Shown: positions 33,991-42,254 of the stretch, piece by piece
Numbering within the stretch: position 1 is the stretch's first letter
Layout: the number at the start of each line of letters is the position of its first letter
Assembly (NCBI GenBank): GCA_947475765.1
Contig: CANJMM010000013.1
Location: 1-42,591, forward strand
Source: Legionellales bacterium
Lineage (GTDB): Bacteria; Pseudomonadota; Gammaproteobacteria; Berkiellales; Berkiellaceae
Length of the DNA: 42,591 nt
Direction of reading: 5' to 3'
Position numbers and translations under genes: made by a program
Notes under the pieces: generated by a model
Seen by the model: the letters and a program-made list of their open reading frames with translations, nothing else
The model's database searches: none
What the model was told of the DNA's origin: nothing

Positions 33991-34290
33991 ATGATAGTTT
34001 TATCAAAAAAACAATTAAGCGCCATTTCAGGGGCAAACAGCGAAGAAAATACATTGCTTATAAACCTACCTGAGACTACCCCTCCCAAAAATTATAAAAT
34101 AAGCACTAAAACTCAGGCCTTTATCACTACTACTGGCTTATTTAATGGCCTTACCACCGCCATACTCAAGCCTAATCTCCCTTTATGGGGCTTACCCGTG
34201 ACGCTAAGCTTAGGATTAGCGATAGGGGCCGTCATGATCACTTCAGACCTCATTTGGCCAAGAAAAAAAGAAGAGATTATGCCTTTATAG
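33991..34290 (+). CDS. Small protein with bacteriocin-like leader
   Basis: A 99-aa protein, family unknown. The N-terminus MIVLSKKQLSAISGAN resembles double-glycine-type leaders of class II bacteriocins (LS-xx-L-xx-ISG[GA]). The rest has a polar stretch followed by a hydrophobic pair (about 49-63 and 67-87) and a basic end. No peptidase-containing ABC transporter is in this window. Its 3' end overlaps the convergent hydrolase by 14 bp. The leader match is short and could be chance. Confidence 0.5.
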   Translation: MIVLSKKQLSAISGANSEENTLLINLPETTPPKNYKISTKTQAFITTTGLFNGLTTAILKPNLPLWGLPVTLSLGLAIGAVMITSDLIWPRKKEEIMPL

Positions 34291-35014
34291 CAAGCACCAA
34301 GTCCTTTGGCATAGAAAAAAAAGGACTATGGTCCGATTGTATTTTTACAATATTTTTAATATTTGCTTGATTGGCCATGCGTAATTGATGCTTAACATTT
34401 ATTATATTATCTTCTAGACAAGCAATATATTTTTTTTCAACTTGACCAAAATTTTCCTGTGTTAATTTTACATTTTGGTGCATAGGCAATAGGGGCTCTG
34501 CCTGAATGTGCTTAAAAGCAAAATCAAAATCTGTCTGGCTGGCTTTTTGATAAAAAAGATTTTTTACTTTCTCAGGATTCGATAAATCAAAACGCATCTC
34601 GTTTTTAATCCTATCTGCATGACAAAAATCATCTAACCTTGATTGTGAAAACCCAAACTCATGCATCATGGAATGACTATGTTCAGGCACCACACCTGAA
34701 ATATAAATAAGTTGTTCTATGCTATCTGGGATTTCTTCTGCTACCTGGCTGGCCATCACCCCAGCAAAACTATGGGCCACAAGTCTCACGGGTTTTGATT
34801 GACTTAACACTAACTTCACTAATTCTTTTGTGTAACTTTTAAGGGAAATTCGACGAAAATCCTTAACATTTATGCCATGACCTAAAAAATCATGCTCAAT
34901 AACAAAATTATCTGCCTGCTGCAATAAAGGCGTGACATATTTCCAACACCAGCTGGCATGCCAAGCACCGTGAAGCAATATAAAAATATGTTGGCTGGCT
35001 AATTTTTTGTTCAT
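34277..35014 (-). CDS. Alpha/beta hydrolase, methylesterase-like
   Basis: A 245-aa protein from ATG 35014 (the open frame extends to 35062). LLHGAWHASWCW forms the oxyanion-hole region, VAHSFAGV is the nucleophile elbow (Ser in AHSFAG), and SDHSPFFSMP contains the C-terminal catalytic His. The H-G-A-x-H-x-x-W-C-W pattern and this C-terminal SDHSPFFS are typical of the plant methylesterase/hydroxynitrile-lyase-like subfamily, common also in bacteria. Substrate unknown. It is divergent from the GIY-YIG gene (41 bp). Confidence 0.85.
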   Translation of the reverse strand: MNKKLASQHIFILLHGAWHASWCWKYVTPLLQQADNFVIEHDFLGHGINVKDFRRISLKSYTKELVKLVLSQSKPVRLVAHSFAGVMASQVAEEIPDSIEQLIYISGVVPEHSHSMMHEFGFSQSRLDDFCHADRIKNEMRFDLSNPEKVKNLFYQKASQTDFDFAFKHIQAEPLLPMHQNVKLTQENFGQVEKKYIACLEDNIINVKHQLRMANQANIKNIVKIQSDHSPFFSMPKDLVLAIKA

Positions 35015-35055
35015 GATATTATTTATTTTATATTTATATTTATTTATATAGCCTA

Positions 35056-35400
35056 ATGGCACACGATAAGTTAAAAGCTTATAATAACGCCATGGGCAAT
35101 CACAAACAAAATTCTTGGTATCTTTATCTCATCCGAACGCAACAGGGCGCATTATATACGGGCATTACCACCGATATTAAACGTCGATTTAGCGAACATG
35201 ATGCTCAAGGCCCTAAATGTGCAAAAAGCCTACGCGGCAAAGGCCCTTTAACACTTGTCTTTAAAAAAAAGATTGGCCCTAAATCCGATGCCTTAAAGCT
35301 AGAGTGCCAAATTAAATCTCTACCTAAGTCAGATAAAGAATTTCTGGTCAAAAATAAAAAACTGCCTACTTTAATCTTCCCCTCTCCCTCTCCATCATGA
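35056..35400 (+). CDS. GIY-YIG domain protein, YhbQ-like
   Basis: A 114-aa single-domain protein. [18 protein letters not shown] holds the GIY-YIG motif in the form YLY...YTG, followed by an RRFSEH segment with the conserved Arg and His, and Glu in ALKLECQIK. It is similar to UvrC/YhbQ nuclease domains and possibly acts on DNA ends; its exact role is unknown. ATG 35092 is an alternative start. The stop overlaps the next gene's start (ATGA), so the two are coupled. Confidence 0.85.
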   Translation: MAHDKLKAYNNAMGNHKQNSWYLYLIRTQQGALYTGITTDIKRRFSEHDAQGPKCAKSLRGKGPLTLVFKKKIGPKSDALKLECQIKSLPKSDKEFLVKNKKLPTLIFPSPSPS

Positions 35401-35669
35401 GCAGACATCAAACTTTAGATAAACACGTTAAGCTCAACATGATTTGGGTAAAAACCTTACCTGCTGTAAGTAAAATTGTCATTGGTATTTCAGAAGCCTG
35501 TCGACATAAATACCCGCCAGGCCATATTCGCTTTAAATTAGACGTAGAAGGCGGCATTAAAATTAATGCCTATTCTGGAAAAGGCGTCACCGATTTATTT
35601 ATTAAAATCGAACCCATAACTGAACGTGAAAACGTTAAAATAGCAATTCAAAAGCGTTTTGAAAGATAA
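35397..35669 (+). CDS. Conserved small protein, possibly DUF2103-like
   Basis: A 90-aa protein with the segments [45 protein letters not shown]. The pattern of an N-terminal helix, PGxI, and G-x-K...GV-x-[ED]-x-FI is reminiscent of the predicted metal-binding DUF2103 family, but I am not certain. It overlaps the GIY-YIG gene by 4 bp, so it is probably translated with it, and is convergent with the frameshifted ATPase (15 bp). Confidence 0.65.
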   Translation: MSRHQTLDKHVKLNMIWVKTLPAVSKIVIGISEACRHKYPPGHIRFKLDVEGGIKINAYSGKGVTDLFIKIEPITERENVKIAIQKRFER

Positions 35670-35684
35670 AAATTACAGCTTATG

Positions 35685-36693
35685 TCACGCCTGTGCACAT
35701 TTTATCCAATTTTTAAAATTAGGATCATCAATGGCATAACCTCTCTTCTCTGGCAATCGGCCAATTAAATTTTTGCGTTGTAAAACCCGTATTGCAGATT
35801 GAATGGATGAAACGGCAATTTTATCTAAACCCAATTTTTTTGCAAATTTTTCTCTCACTTCAGTGCTAAATAAACCGTTAACATTATTTGATATTTCTGC
35901 TAATAATAATCTCTCCAGTATCGAACATTGATCCCAAATCTCAATAAACTCACGATCTGTAAAGATTTGGGACATAAGCTCATTTTTTGCCTTAAAAAGA
36001 GACAGAGATGGATTTAAAGCCATTCGCTCTACTAATGTTCTTGCAAGATGAGGAACACGTTGCATTTCCAAAAATATTTTCCATAATTCTTCTTTATTAA
36101 GCTTACGTTTAGTAATCTTGTCAAAATTTTTGGCCAAATGATCCGTAAAGCCGCGCTCAAGTTCAGGAAAAGGTAAATTTTGACCAAAATGAAAAAAAGG
36201 CGCATTAGATTGAGAAAACATTCTTCTAAGCCCTTCCTGAGAGGATCCTGTAAAAATGACTTTTACCTTCATCTTATTCATATCAAGAATTGTCCGCAAT
36301 GATGCTATAAAGTTAGCATTAGATGGATCTTGGCTGAGTATTTGTACCTCATCCAATAAAAGCAAAACTTTGCCTTCTTTGCATAACAGATCCACAACTT
36401 CTTTCATTGTTTTTTCTGTGTTCAGCGAGTCGGATAATTCATTTATTGCAAAAGTAGTAATAGATTTTGTAAACTCAGCCCGAGCATTTTTCCCTACATC
36501 AAGAAAGCTAAAATAAAAAACTTGCCATTTATTTTTTTTAGCTAAAGGCGCTATGTCCTTACACAAAAATTCTGTTTTCCCCATCCTTCTTGGAGCAAAA
36601 AAAAACTAATGCGCTAGAAAGACCACTTTCGAACATCCCCAATATTTGCTCAGCAAGCTCTTGACGTGGAAAATGCCACTGATCTATTTGCAT
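35685..36693 (-). pseudogene. AAA/archaeal-type ATPase with a one-base frameshift in a 9-T run
   Basis: The gene reads from ATG 36693 for about 32 codons, then hits a run of nine T (A at 36597-36605 on the plus strand). With nine T the frame leads to a stop at 36559-36561. With eight T it would continue as ALVFFAPRRMGKTEF, a Walker A motif joined to the 299-aa downstream frame. That frame has Walker B VLLLLDEVQIL, FTGSSQEGLRR (sensor 1) and a C-terminal winged-helix (RVLQRKNLIGR). The ATPase is related to archaeal-type/NTPase families found in mobile regions. A separate start at the internal ATG (36584) would lose the first half of the P loop. This could be true decay, phase variation, slippage or a sequencing error. 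Confidence 0.8.
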
Positions 36694-36743
36694 ATTATTC
36701 TCTTTTAACTTTTATTAGTCTATTTTGCACCTTAATTATCTAA

Positions 36744-36886
36744 TTGTACTATTTATGTACAATTCAGTCTAATTTTAGCTTCCCATTACCAGCGAAATAA
36801 ATTAGTTTGAATGGTAAATAAGTGAAATTAGGTAAAAATTAGATTAAATTGTACACGAAATGTACAATTGTACTTTTTATGTACAA
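36744..36886. promoter_or_regulatory. Array of three 19-bp palindromes TTGTAC-N7-GTACAA
   Basis: Sites are at 36744-36762, 36849-36867 and 36868-36886; the last two abut. The first and second sites are also embedded in a larger imperfect inverted repeat (GTACAATTCAGTCTAATTTT against AAAATTAGATTAAATTGTAC). The array is 51 bp upstream of the ATPase start. The shape suits a dimeric repressor that binds cooperatively, or iteron-like sites. No regulator gene is adjacent. Confidence 0.7.
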
Positions 36887-36923
36887 AGCCGTCTAAAAGT
36901 GATGAACAAATTACGCAGAATTT

Positions 36924-36951
36924 AAAAAAAGGGGCAACCTACATTGCCCCC
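36924..36951 (-). terminator. Intrinsic terminator of the second ankyrin gene
   Basis: GGGGCAA (36931-36937) and TTGCCCC (36944-36950) with loop CCTACA are followed on the minus strand by seven T. The hairpin is identical to that after the first ankyrin gene. Confidence 0.85.
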
Positions 36952-36963
36952 TAAAAATAAACT

Positions 36964-37554
36964 TTAGCTATTGCCTTTGGGCTTGTGTTGTTTAGTTGAC
37001 AGCCTTTCTTCTTTTTGTTCGTCAGCGGCAGCTGAATATCTGAAAGTGAGAGGCACTGGTGCTTTTATCGCTAACCTTTCTTGCCTTTGAACTGTTCTTG
37101 AAGCAAGCCTTATTTCTGCTTCCATGTTCGAATTCAATAGCCATTCTGCTTTAAGGTATTCCAACATGATAGTTAAAACAGGATTAACCATAGGCCGAGA
37201 TGGATGACTGAAAAATTGGTACATTTCACACACCTGCCTTTCAAAACCTGAAGCCATTGCCTCATACCTAGCAGCAAGTCTGGCGACGGGATTTGCTGCA
37301 AGACTACGATTAAGCGCGCAGCCCCCCTGCCCAAATTTTACAGCGGCTCTTGATGCAGGTGACATCGCTCTCAAGATAAGAAAAGCGGTATTTTGATGAT
37401 TATTTCTCTCGGCCAATATCAGGGCTGTTGCACGATCTTTATCAGTAGCGTCTATATTCGCATTGGCCGCTATTAATTGCTCCACTACAGCAGTGTGACC
37501 ATTCCGGGCGGCATTTAAAATTGCTCTAACAATTAATTTTGTATTTGCTAGCAT
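36964..37554 (-). CDS. Ankyrin-repeat protein, putative effector (copy 2)
   Basis: A 196-aa paralogue of the gene at 14576. The ankyrin part is NAARNGHTAVVEQLIAANAN and a second half repeat; the helical domain and basic C-terminus are nearly the same (MSPASR, GGCALN, QVCEMYQFF, PVLTIMLEYL, LSTKQHKPKGN). Differences: the first 12 or so residues are unrelated, and there is an insertion of about eight residues (LAANPVAR) after GGCALNRS, itself a near duplication of the adjacent LAAR. DNA similarity extends through the stop codon and the terminator, so the copies come from a fairly recent duplication. Effector status is inferred. Confidence 0.85.
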   Translation of the reverse strand: MLANTKLIVRAILNAARNGHTAVVEQLIAANANIDATDKDRATALILAERNNHQNTAFLILRAMSPASRAAVKFGQGGCALNRSLAANPVARLAARYEAMASGFERQVCEMYQFFSHPSRPMVNPVLTIMLEYLKAEWLLNSNMEAEIRLASRTVQRQERLAIKAPVPLTFRYSAAADEQKEERLSTKQHKPKGNS

Positions 37555-37597
37555 TACAGCTTTCCTTTAATCCCTTACAATAAAATAACTCAACTGG

Positions 37598-37894
37598 ATG
37601 ACTTTTTATGTTCAAGCATTATTTTCAACTGAAGAATACATGCCAAAACTTGTTTTTAATGTACTCTCTGTTTCAGCTCAATCTTTAGCCAAATATCTTT
37701 CAGGGGCGAAACCTGATTTTTATCAAGCCCTTGGTAAAGCCCTTGGCAAAGAGCAGAACGCTAACCTATCTACCTCGTTTCCCTCTACCTCATCGATTAT
37801 AGAAACATTCCTTTTAGCACACATACAAAACTGTATTAAAGATCAACTTGAACTTATATCAAGTTTATGTAATTATATACTATATATGGTATAA
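37598..37894 (+). CDS. Small open reading frame, doubtful
   Basis: A 98-aa frame; ATG 37640 would give 84 aa. No family recognised and no good ribosome site. Its composition is plausible (LVFNVLSVSAQSLAKYL, QALGKALGKEQ), but its last 35 bp lie in the palindrome in front of the next ATPase. It might be a small partner or regulator of that ATPase, or chance. Confidence 0.3.
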   Translation: MTFYVQALFSTEEYMPKLVFNVLSVSAQSLAKYLSGAKPDFYQALGKALGKEQNANLSTSFPSTSSIIETFLLAHIQNCIKDQLELISSLCNYILYMV

Positions 37895-37907
37895 CTACAT
37901 AAACTTG
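37860..37907. promoter_or_regulatory. 18-bp-arm palindrome just before the ATPase start
   Basis: CAAGTTTATGTAATTATA (37860-37877) and the complement of TATAACTACATAAACTTG (37890-37907) match at 17 of 18 positions, with a 12-nt loop. It ends 8 bp before the ATG at 37916, so a bound protein or RNA hairpin would directly control this gene. Confidence 0.65.
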
Positions 37908-37915
37908 GTATAAGC

Positions 37916-39106
37916 ATGAACCCAATTACTAACCCTTTTTCTCCAGGAGCAGGCACTCCACCGCCAGAATTGACTGGAAGACAAACGATCCTAAATAAAG
38001 CCAATATTATGTTCCAACGACTTAAAGCTGGCCGTTCTGAAAAAAGCTTTTTATTAGTCGGCCTACGGGGTGTCGGAAAGACTGTGCTACTGAATGAGAT
38101 ACATCGTATTGCGATAGCATCTGGATATAAATCAATTCTTGTTGAGGCACATGAGAAAAAGTCATTACCCGCTTTGCTTCTACCATCACTCCGAGAACTT
38201 TTATTCCAACTTGATCGTATGGAGAATTTGAGTGAAAAAGTGAAACGAAGCTTTCGAGTTTTAAAGAGTTTTTTGAATGGTATAAAACTAAAGGTTCATG
38301 ATGTAGAAATTTCTCTTGATAATGATCCTGAAATTGGTACCGCAGATAGTGGAGATCTAGAATCTGATCTTCCAACACTATTAGAATCCATTGCAGAAGC
38401 AGCCAGCGATCGAAAAACAGCCGTTGCAATTATTATTGATGAGCTTCAATATTTATCCGAGAATGAAATGAGTGCGCTAATAATGGCTATTCATCGCATT
38501 GCTCAAAAAAAATTACCTCTTGCACTCGTTGGTGCAGGTTTACCTCAACTTGTTGGATTAACAGGAAGATCAAAATCGTACGCAGAACGATTATTTGACT
38601 TTCCTAAAATTGGGCCACTTGAAGAATCAGATGCAATTGAAGCACTAAAAGGACCGGCAAATGCACAAGGAGTAGAAATTACTGAAAGTGCACTTAATGA
38701 AATAATGCGTCAGACACAAGGATATCCTTATTTTCTCCAAGAATGGGGGTATCAAGCTTGGAATCTAGCTGAAGTGTCTCCAATTGACCTGCCCACTATA
38801 CTTCTGGCTACAAAAGAATCACTTCATCGTCTTGATGAAAGTTTTTTCCGTGTTCGATTTGATAGGTTAACACCACGTGAGAAAGAATACCTTCATGCGC
38901 TTGCTATTTTAGGTGATGGCGCACAACGCTCAGGTAGTATCGCAGAAAAACTCAATGTAAAGCCACAGGCCGTTGCTCCCATTAGAAACAATCTGATTAA
39001 AAAAGGAATGATTTATAGTCCTTCATATGGTGACACTGATTTTACGGTTCCATTATTTGGAGATTTTATGAAGCGGATTATGCCTGTGGGGCCTACCCTA
39101 GGGTGA
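37916..39106 (+). CDS. AAA ATPase, Orc/STAND-like
   Basis: A 396-aa protein. The N-terminal PPELTGRQTIL is the usual entry of STAND/Orc-like ATPases; Walker A is VGLRGVGKT (about residues 48-56) and Walker B AVAIIIDELQYL (about 170-181). Sensor 1 is LALVGAGLPQL, GYPYFLQEWG (about 270) is a helical lid, and a C-terminal winged helix (about 325-380) contains SGSIAEKLNVKPQAVAPIRNNLIKKGMIY, a likely DNA-binding helix-turn-helix. Related stand-alone ATPases are common near mobile DNA and their function is unknown. Slightly different base composition from neighbours (fewer G/C runs) fits transfer. Confidence 0.85.
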   Translation: MNPITNPFSPGAGTPPPELTGRQTILNKANIMFQRLKAGRSEKSFLLVGLRGVGKTVLLNEIHRIAIASGYKSILVEAHEKKSLPALLLPSLRELLFQLDRMENLSEKVKRSFRVLKSFLNGIKLKVHDVEISLDNDPEIGTADSGDLESDLPTLLESIAEAASDRKTAVAIIIDELQYLSENEMSALIMAIHRIAQKKLPLALVGAGLPQLVGLTGRSKSYAERLFDFPKIGPLEESDAIEALKGPANAQGVEITESALNEIMRQTQGYPYFLQEWGYQAWNLAEVSPIDLPTILLATKESLHRLDESFFRVRFDRLTPREKEYLHALAILGDGAQRSGSIAEKLNVKPQAVAPIRNNLIKKGMIYSPSYGDTDFTVPLFGDFMKRIMPVGPTLG

Positions 39107-39347
39107 CAGAATACCCCCTTGTACAATCCGAAGGGCGAATGAGGGTAATCATTAAATAATGAAGAATAAAAAATAAATGATAAGTCAAGATTGCGAATCA
39201 AGCTTTTAACAACAACCCTCAGCCCTTCCGTCTTTGCTTTCAGCTTCGACGCAAGGCTGGTCCCTTGAAAGGGACAAAAAGATTGGCACAATTGATAAAT
39301 TTAAAATTGATCTGACTTTGCAGACGGAGCGTGGGGGGAAAAAAAAC

Positions 39348-39434
39348 TGGTGCCCGGGGCCGGAATCGAACCGGCACGGTGTTACCACCGAGGGATTTTA
39401 AGTCCCTTGCGTCTACCTGTTCCGCCACCCGGGC
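39348..39434 (-). tRNA. tRNA-Leu (UAA)
   Basis: 87 nt with the 3' CCA encoded. Acceptor GCCCGGG/CCCGGGC, a long variable arm as in class II tRNAs, T loop GGTTCGATTCC, and anticodon TAA in the loop ACTTAAAAT. A run of eight T directly follows the 3' end on the minus strand. Confidence 0.97.
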
Positions 39435-39494
39435 AGGCACCATTATGAACTCTTTATAAAATCATTTTATCCAAAAAATCCAGATATGTTAATC

Positions 39495-39568
39495 TGGAGG
39501 CTGAGGCCGGAATCGAACCGGCATACACGGCTTTGCAGGCCGCTGCATCACCATTCTGCCACCCAGCC
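39495..39568 (-). tRNA. tRNA-Cys (GCA)
   Basis: 74 nt, CCA encoded. Acceptor GGCTGGG pairs with CCTCAGCC-type 3' strand, anticodon GCA in CCTGCAAA, T loop GGTTCGATTCC. Second gene of the Gly-Cys-Leu cluster. Confidence 0.96.
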
Positions 39569-39589
39569 GATTGGCTTTCGCCTAAAATC

Positions 39590-39665
<76 letters not shown>

Positions 39666-39748
39666 AATGCATGTGCATTTTAATCTGTTCTTAGGGGATG
39701 TCAAGCCTAAGTTACTATATAAATTAAAATCTAAATGAAAATTAAAAT

Positions 39749-40303
39749 CTAAGTTGCCACTTCTAAAACAGCCGCACGTATATAACTAAACATGGACCAT
39801 AAAGTTAATACCACTGCAGCGTATAATAAACCAAAACCCAGCCAAACTAAAGGTAAATTAAAATTGGTCGGTTGAGAGAGCAAAATAACGATTGCTATCA
39901 TCTGTAAGGCTGTTTTGAGCTTGCCAATATACCCAACAGACACTCGCTTGCGCTTGCCCACCTCGGCCATCCACTCGCGTAAAGCAGAAATTGCAATTTC
40001 TCGACCTATAATAATAGCCGATGGGATAACTAAATAAGGTGAGGCATACTCCCCTACTAACATCACCAAAGCAGTCGTGACTAAAAGCTTGTCGGCAACT
40101 GGATCTAAAAAAGCACCAAAGGGTGTTACTTGGTTTAGCTTTCTAGCCAAAAAGCCGTCTAACCAATCGGTGATACCCGCGAAACAAAAAATAAAAGCCG
40201 AAGCTATATTAGCCCACTGGCTAGGGAAATAAAAACTCGCCACAAATAAAGGAATGAGTATAATTCTTGTCCAGGTGAGCATATTGGGGATAGAAACAAC
40301 CAT
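39749..40303 (-). CDS. pgsA: CDP-diacylglycerol-glycerol-3-phosphate 3-phosphatidyltransferase
   Basis: A 184-aa inner-membrane enzyme for the committed step to phosphatidylglycerol. The CDP-alcohol phosphatidyltransferase signature D-G-x2-A-R-x8-G-x3-D-x3-D is intact (D49, G50, A53, R54, G63, D67, D71) inside ITDWLDGFLARK...FGAFLDPVADK. About four to five membrane helices. Located between uvrC and the tRNA genes, as in E. coli. Confidence 0.96.
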   Translation of the reverse strand: MVVSIPNMLTWTRIILIPLFVASFYFPSQWANIASAFIFCFAGITDWLDGFLARKLNQVTPFGAFLDPVADKLLVTTALVMLVGEYASPYLVIPSAIIIGREIAISALREWMAEVGKRKRVSVGYIGKLKTALQMIAIVILLSQPTNFNLPLVWLGFGLLYAAVVLTLWSMFSYIRAAVLEVAT

Positions 40304-40371
40304 AATACCTCCAACGCAAGCTAAATATTTTTAAGGCTAGCATGGTAAGGATGTTATCGCAATTATTATTT

Positions 40372-42249
40372 TTATGACTTTTGGTGTAAGTAATCATACA
40401 GAATTTTAGCCAAGCATTGGCCCATCCCTGGAACACGGGCAATGGCCTCTTGACTTGCCCCCATCAGCTCTTGCAATCCGCCAAAATGCGTTAAAATGGC
40501 CATTCGTTTTTTAGGGCCTATGCCAGGAATGGCCTCCAAGGTAGATTGTTGGCGTTTTTTGCCTAATACTTTACGTTGTTGTTGAATGGCAAAACGGTGT
40601 GCTTCATCTCGAATATGTTGAATTAAATGCAATGCAGGTGAATGGGGCGGTAGGTGTGCTTCTTTTATGCTTGTTTTATCCGAATTTTCATCGAAAATAT
40701 ATAACGTTTCAAGGCCTGGCTTTCGCGTGGGGCCTTTGGCGATTGCCACTAATTTTATCCCCATAATTTGTAAAGATTCTAACACTTCAATACCAACGCT
40801 TAACTGCCCTTTTCCGCCATCTATAAATAAAACATCTGAATAAGATCTTATGGCTAACTCAGATTGATTCAGTTTTAATTTTTTAAAGCGCCGAGTTAAT
40901 GCGGCTTTTAAAGCACCGTAATCATCGCCATTTCCTGCTTCAATTGTATACAAACGATATTGCGATTTTAAGGGCCCATTCTGATCAAATACCACACAAG
41001 AAACCACGGTGGCTTCCCCACCATGATGGCTCACGTCTACACACTCAAATTGAGCCAAATTATCTAACTTTAAAAATTCCATGAGCGCTTGTAGGCGTGT
41101 TTGATAAACAGTGGCTGCACTGAGCTTTTTGATGAGCGCTTCTTTTGCATTGGTTTTAGCCATTATTAACCAATTTTTTTTAATGCCACGAGGTTCGGAA
41201 ATAATACGGGTTTTTCTTTCCCATTTTTCCTGCAATAAGGCTTGGATTAAATCTTGATCTTGTATAGGCGTTAAAATAATCAACTCTGTTATGTTGCCTT
41301 GTTTGATTTCTGAAGCAAGATAATGCTGTGCAATAAATTTTTGTAAAATCTCGCCTTCTGTGTTATCTAATTGCTTTTTACTTAAGCTGACAAAATAGCT
41401 TTTACTGTCTAATATGGCCCCAGCCCGAACAGATAAAACTTGAACACAAGCTTGATTATCTTGAATGCATACAGCAATCACATCGAGGCTATGGCTTCCC
41501 ACGTAAATATGTTGTTTTTCTTGAATTTGTCTGATATGGCTAATCTTATCTCGCAAATTGGCGGCTAGCTCAAATTCGTGATTTTGAGCAGCCTGATGCA
41601 TTTGAGCAATAATATTTTTAACGCTATCTATTTCTGTTGCAGCTTGATTGCCTAATAAGAATTGCTTCGCTGCTTGAACATTTTGGTTATATTGCTCTTT
41701 TGTGATTAAATCAACGCAGGGTGCGCTGCAGCGTTTGAGTTGATATTGCAAACAAGGCCGACTGCGTGCTTTAAAAAAAGCATCGCTACACTGCCTTAAT
41801 TGAAATATTTTTTGCATTAAATCTAACACTATTTTTACAGACAGCGTCGATGGATAGGGTCCAAAATATCGGCCTTTTAAATGCTTCGCCCCTCGATGAT
41901 AAATAAAGCGTGGAAAATCATCTTGCTCTGTGAATAATAAATAGGGATAAAATTTGTCATCTTTGAAAATAATATTATATTTAGGTAAAAGAGATTTAAT
42001 CATTGCGTTTTCGAGCAATAAAGCTTCTTTTTCAGAGGCAGTAATCGTTACATCTATGTGAGAAATATGAGAGACTAAATGCGCTAAACGATTGTCTCGT
42101 TTATCCATGTTTTTATTAAAATAACTGGCCAGTCTTTTTTTTAAATTTTTAGCTTTACCAACATATAATACTGCCCCAGTGCTATTACGCATGCAATATA
42201 CGCCTGGACGCTCTGTTGTATTATTTAAAAAACTTTTACTATCAAACAA
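40372..42249 (-). CDS. uvrC: Excinuclease ABC subunit C
   Basis: A 625-aa nuclease that makes both cuts in nucleotide excision repair. The N-terminal GIY-YIG domain (GVYCMRNSTGAVLYVGKAKNLKKRL, about 15-40), a Cys-rich linker (LRQCSDAFFKARSRPCLQYQLKRCSAPC, about 150-177), the UVR motif (about 205-240), the RNase-H-like C-terminal nuclease domain (ECVDVSHHGGEATV with catalytic Asp, DVLFIDGGKGQL), and helix-hairpin-helix repeats at the end (IPGIGPKKRMAIL, VPGMGQCLAKIL). Five bases separate it from the upstream response regulator, so they form an operon. Confidence 0.97.
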   Translation of the reverse strand: MFDSKSFLNNTTERPGVYCMRNSTGAVLYVGKAKNLKKRLASYFNKNMDKRDNRLAHLVSHISHIDVTITASEKEALLLENAMIKSLLPKYNIIFKDDKFYPYLLFTEQDDFPRFIYHRGAKHLKGRYFGPYPSTLSVKIVLDLMQKIFQLRQCSDAFFKARSRPCLQYQLKRCSAPCVDLITKEQYNQNVQAAKQFLLGNQAATEIDSVKNIIAQMHQAAQNHEFELAANLRDKISHIRQIQEKQHIYVGSHSLDVIAVCIQDNQACVQVLSVRAGAILDSKSYFVSLSKKQLDNTEGEILQKFIAQHYLASEIKQGNITELIILTPIQDQDLIQALLQEKWERKTRIISEPRGIKKNWLIMAKTNAKEALIKKLSAATVYQTRLQALMEFLKLDNLAQFECVDVSHHGGEATVVSCVVFDQNGPLKSQYRLYTIEAGNGDDYGALKAALTRRFKKLKLNQSELAIRSYSDVLFIDGGKGQLSVGIEVLESLQIMGIKLVAIAKGPTRKPGLETLYIFDENSDKTSIKEAHLPPHSPALHLIQHIRDEAHRFAIQQQRKVLGKKRQQSTLEAIPGIGPKKRMAILTHFGGLQELMGASQEAIARVPGMGQCLAKILYDYLHQKS

Positions 42250-42254
42250 GATAA

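Noticed and set aside
36744..36886. CRISPR array
   Set aside because: The units are palindromes with no uniform spacers, only three copies, and no cas genes; nothing else in the window looks like a CRISPR.
38022..38429. 135-aa minus-strand frame inside the AAA ATPase gene
   Set aside because: Overlaps the Walker A-containing part of a well-supported gene and has unusual composition.
34000..39347. Attachment-site duplicate of a tRNA 3' end in the accessory patch
   Set aside because: I saw no second copy of the tRNA-Leu, -Cys or -Gly 3' segment in the patch and no integrase gene.
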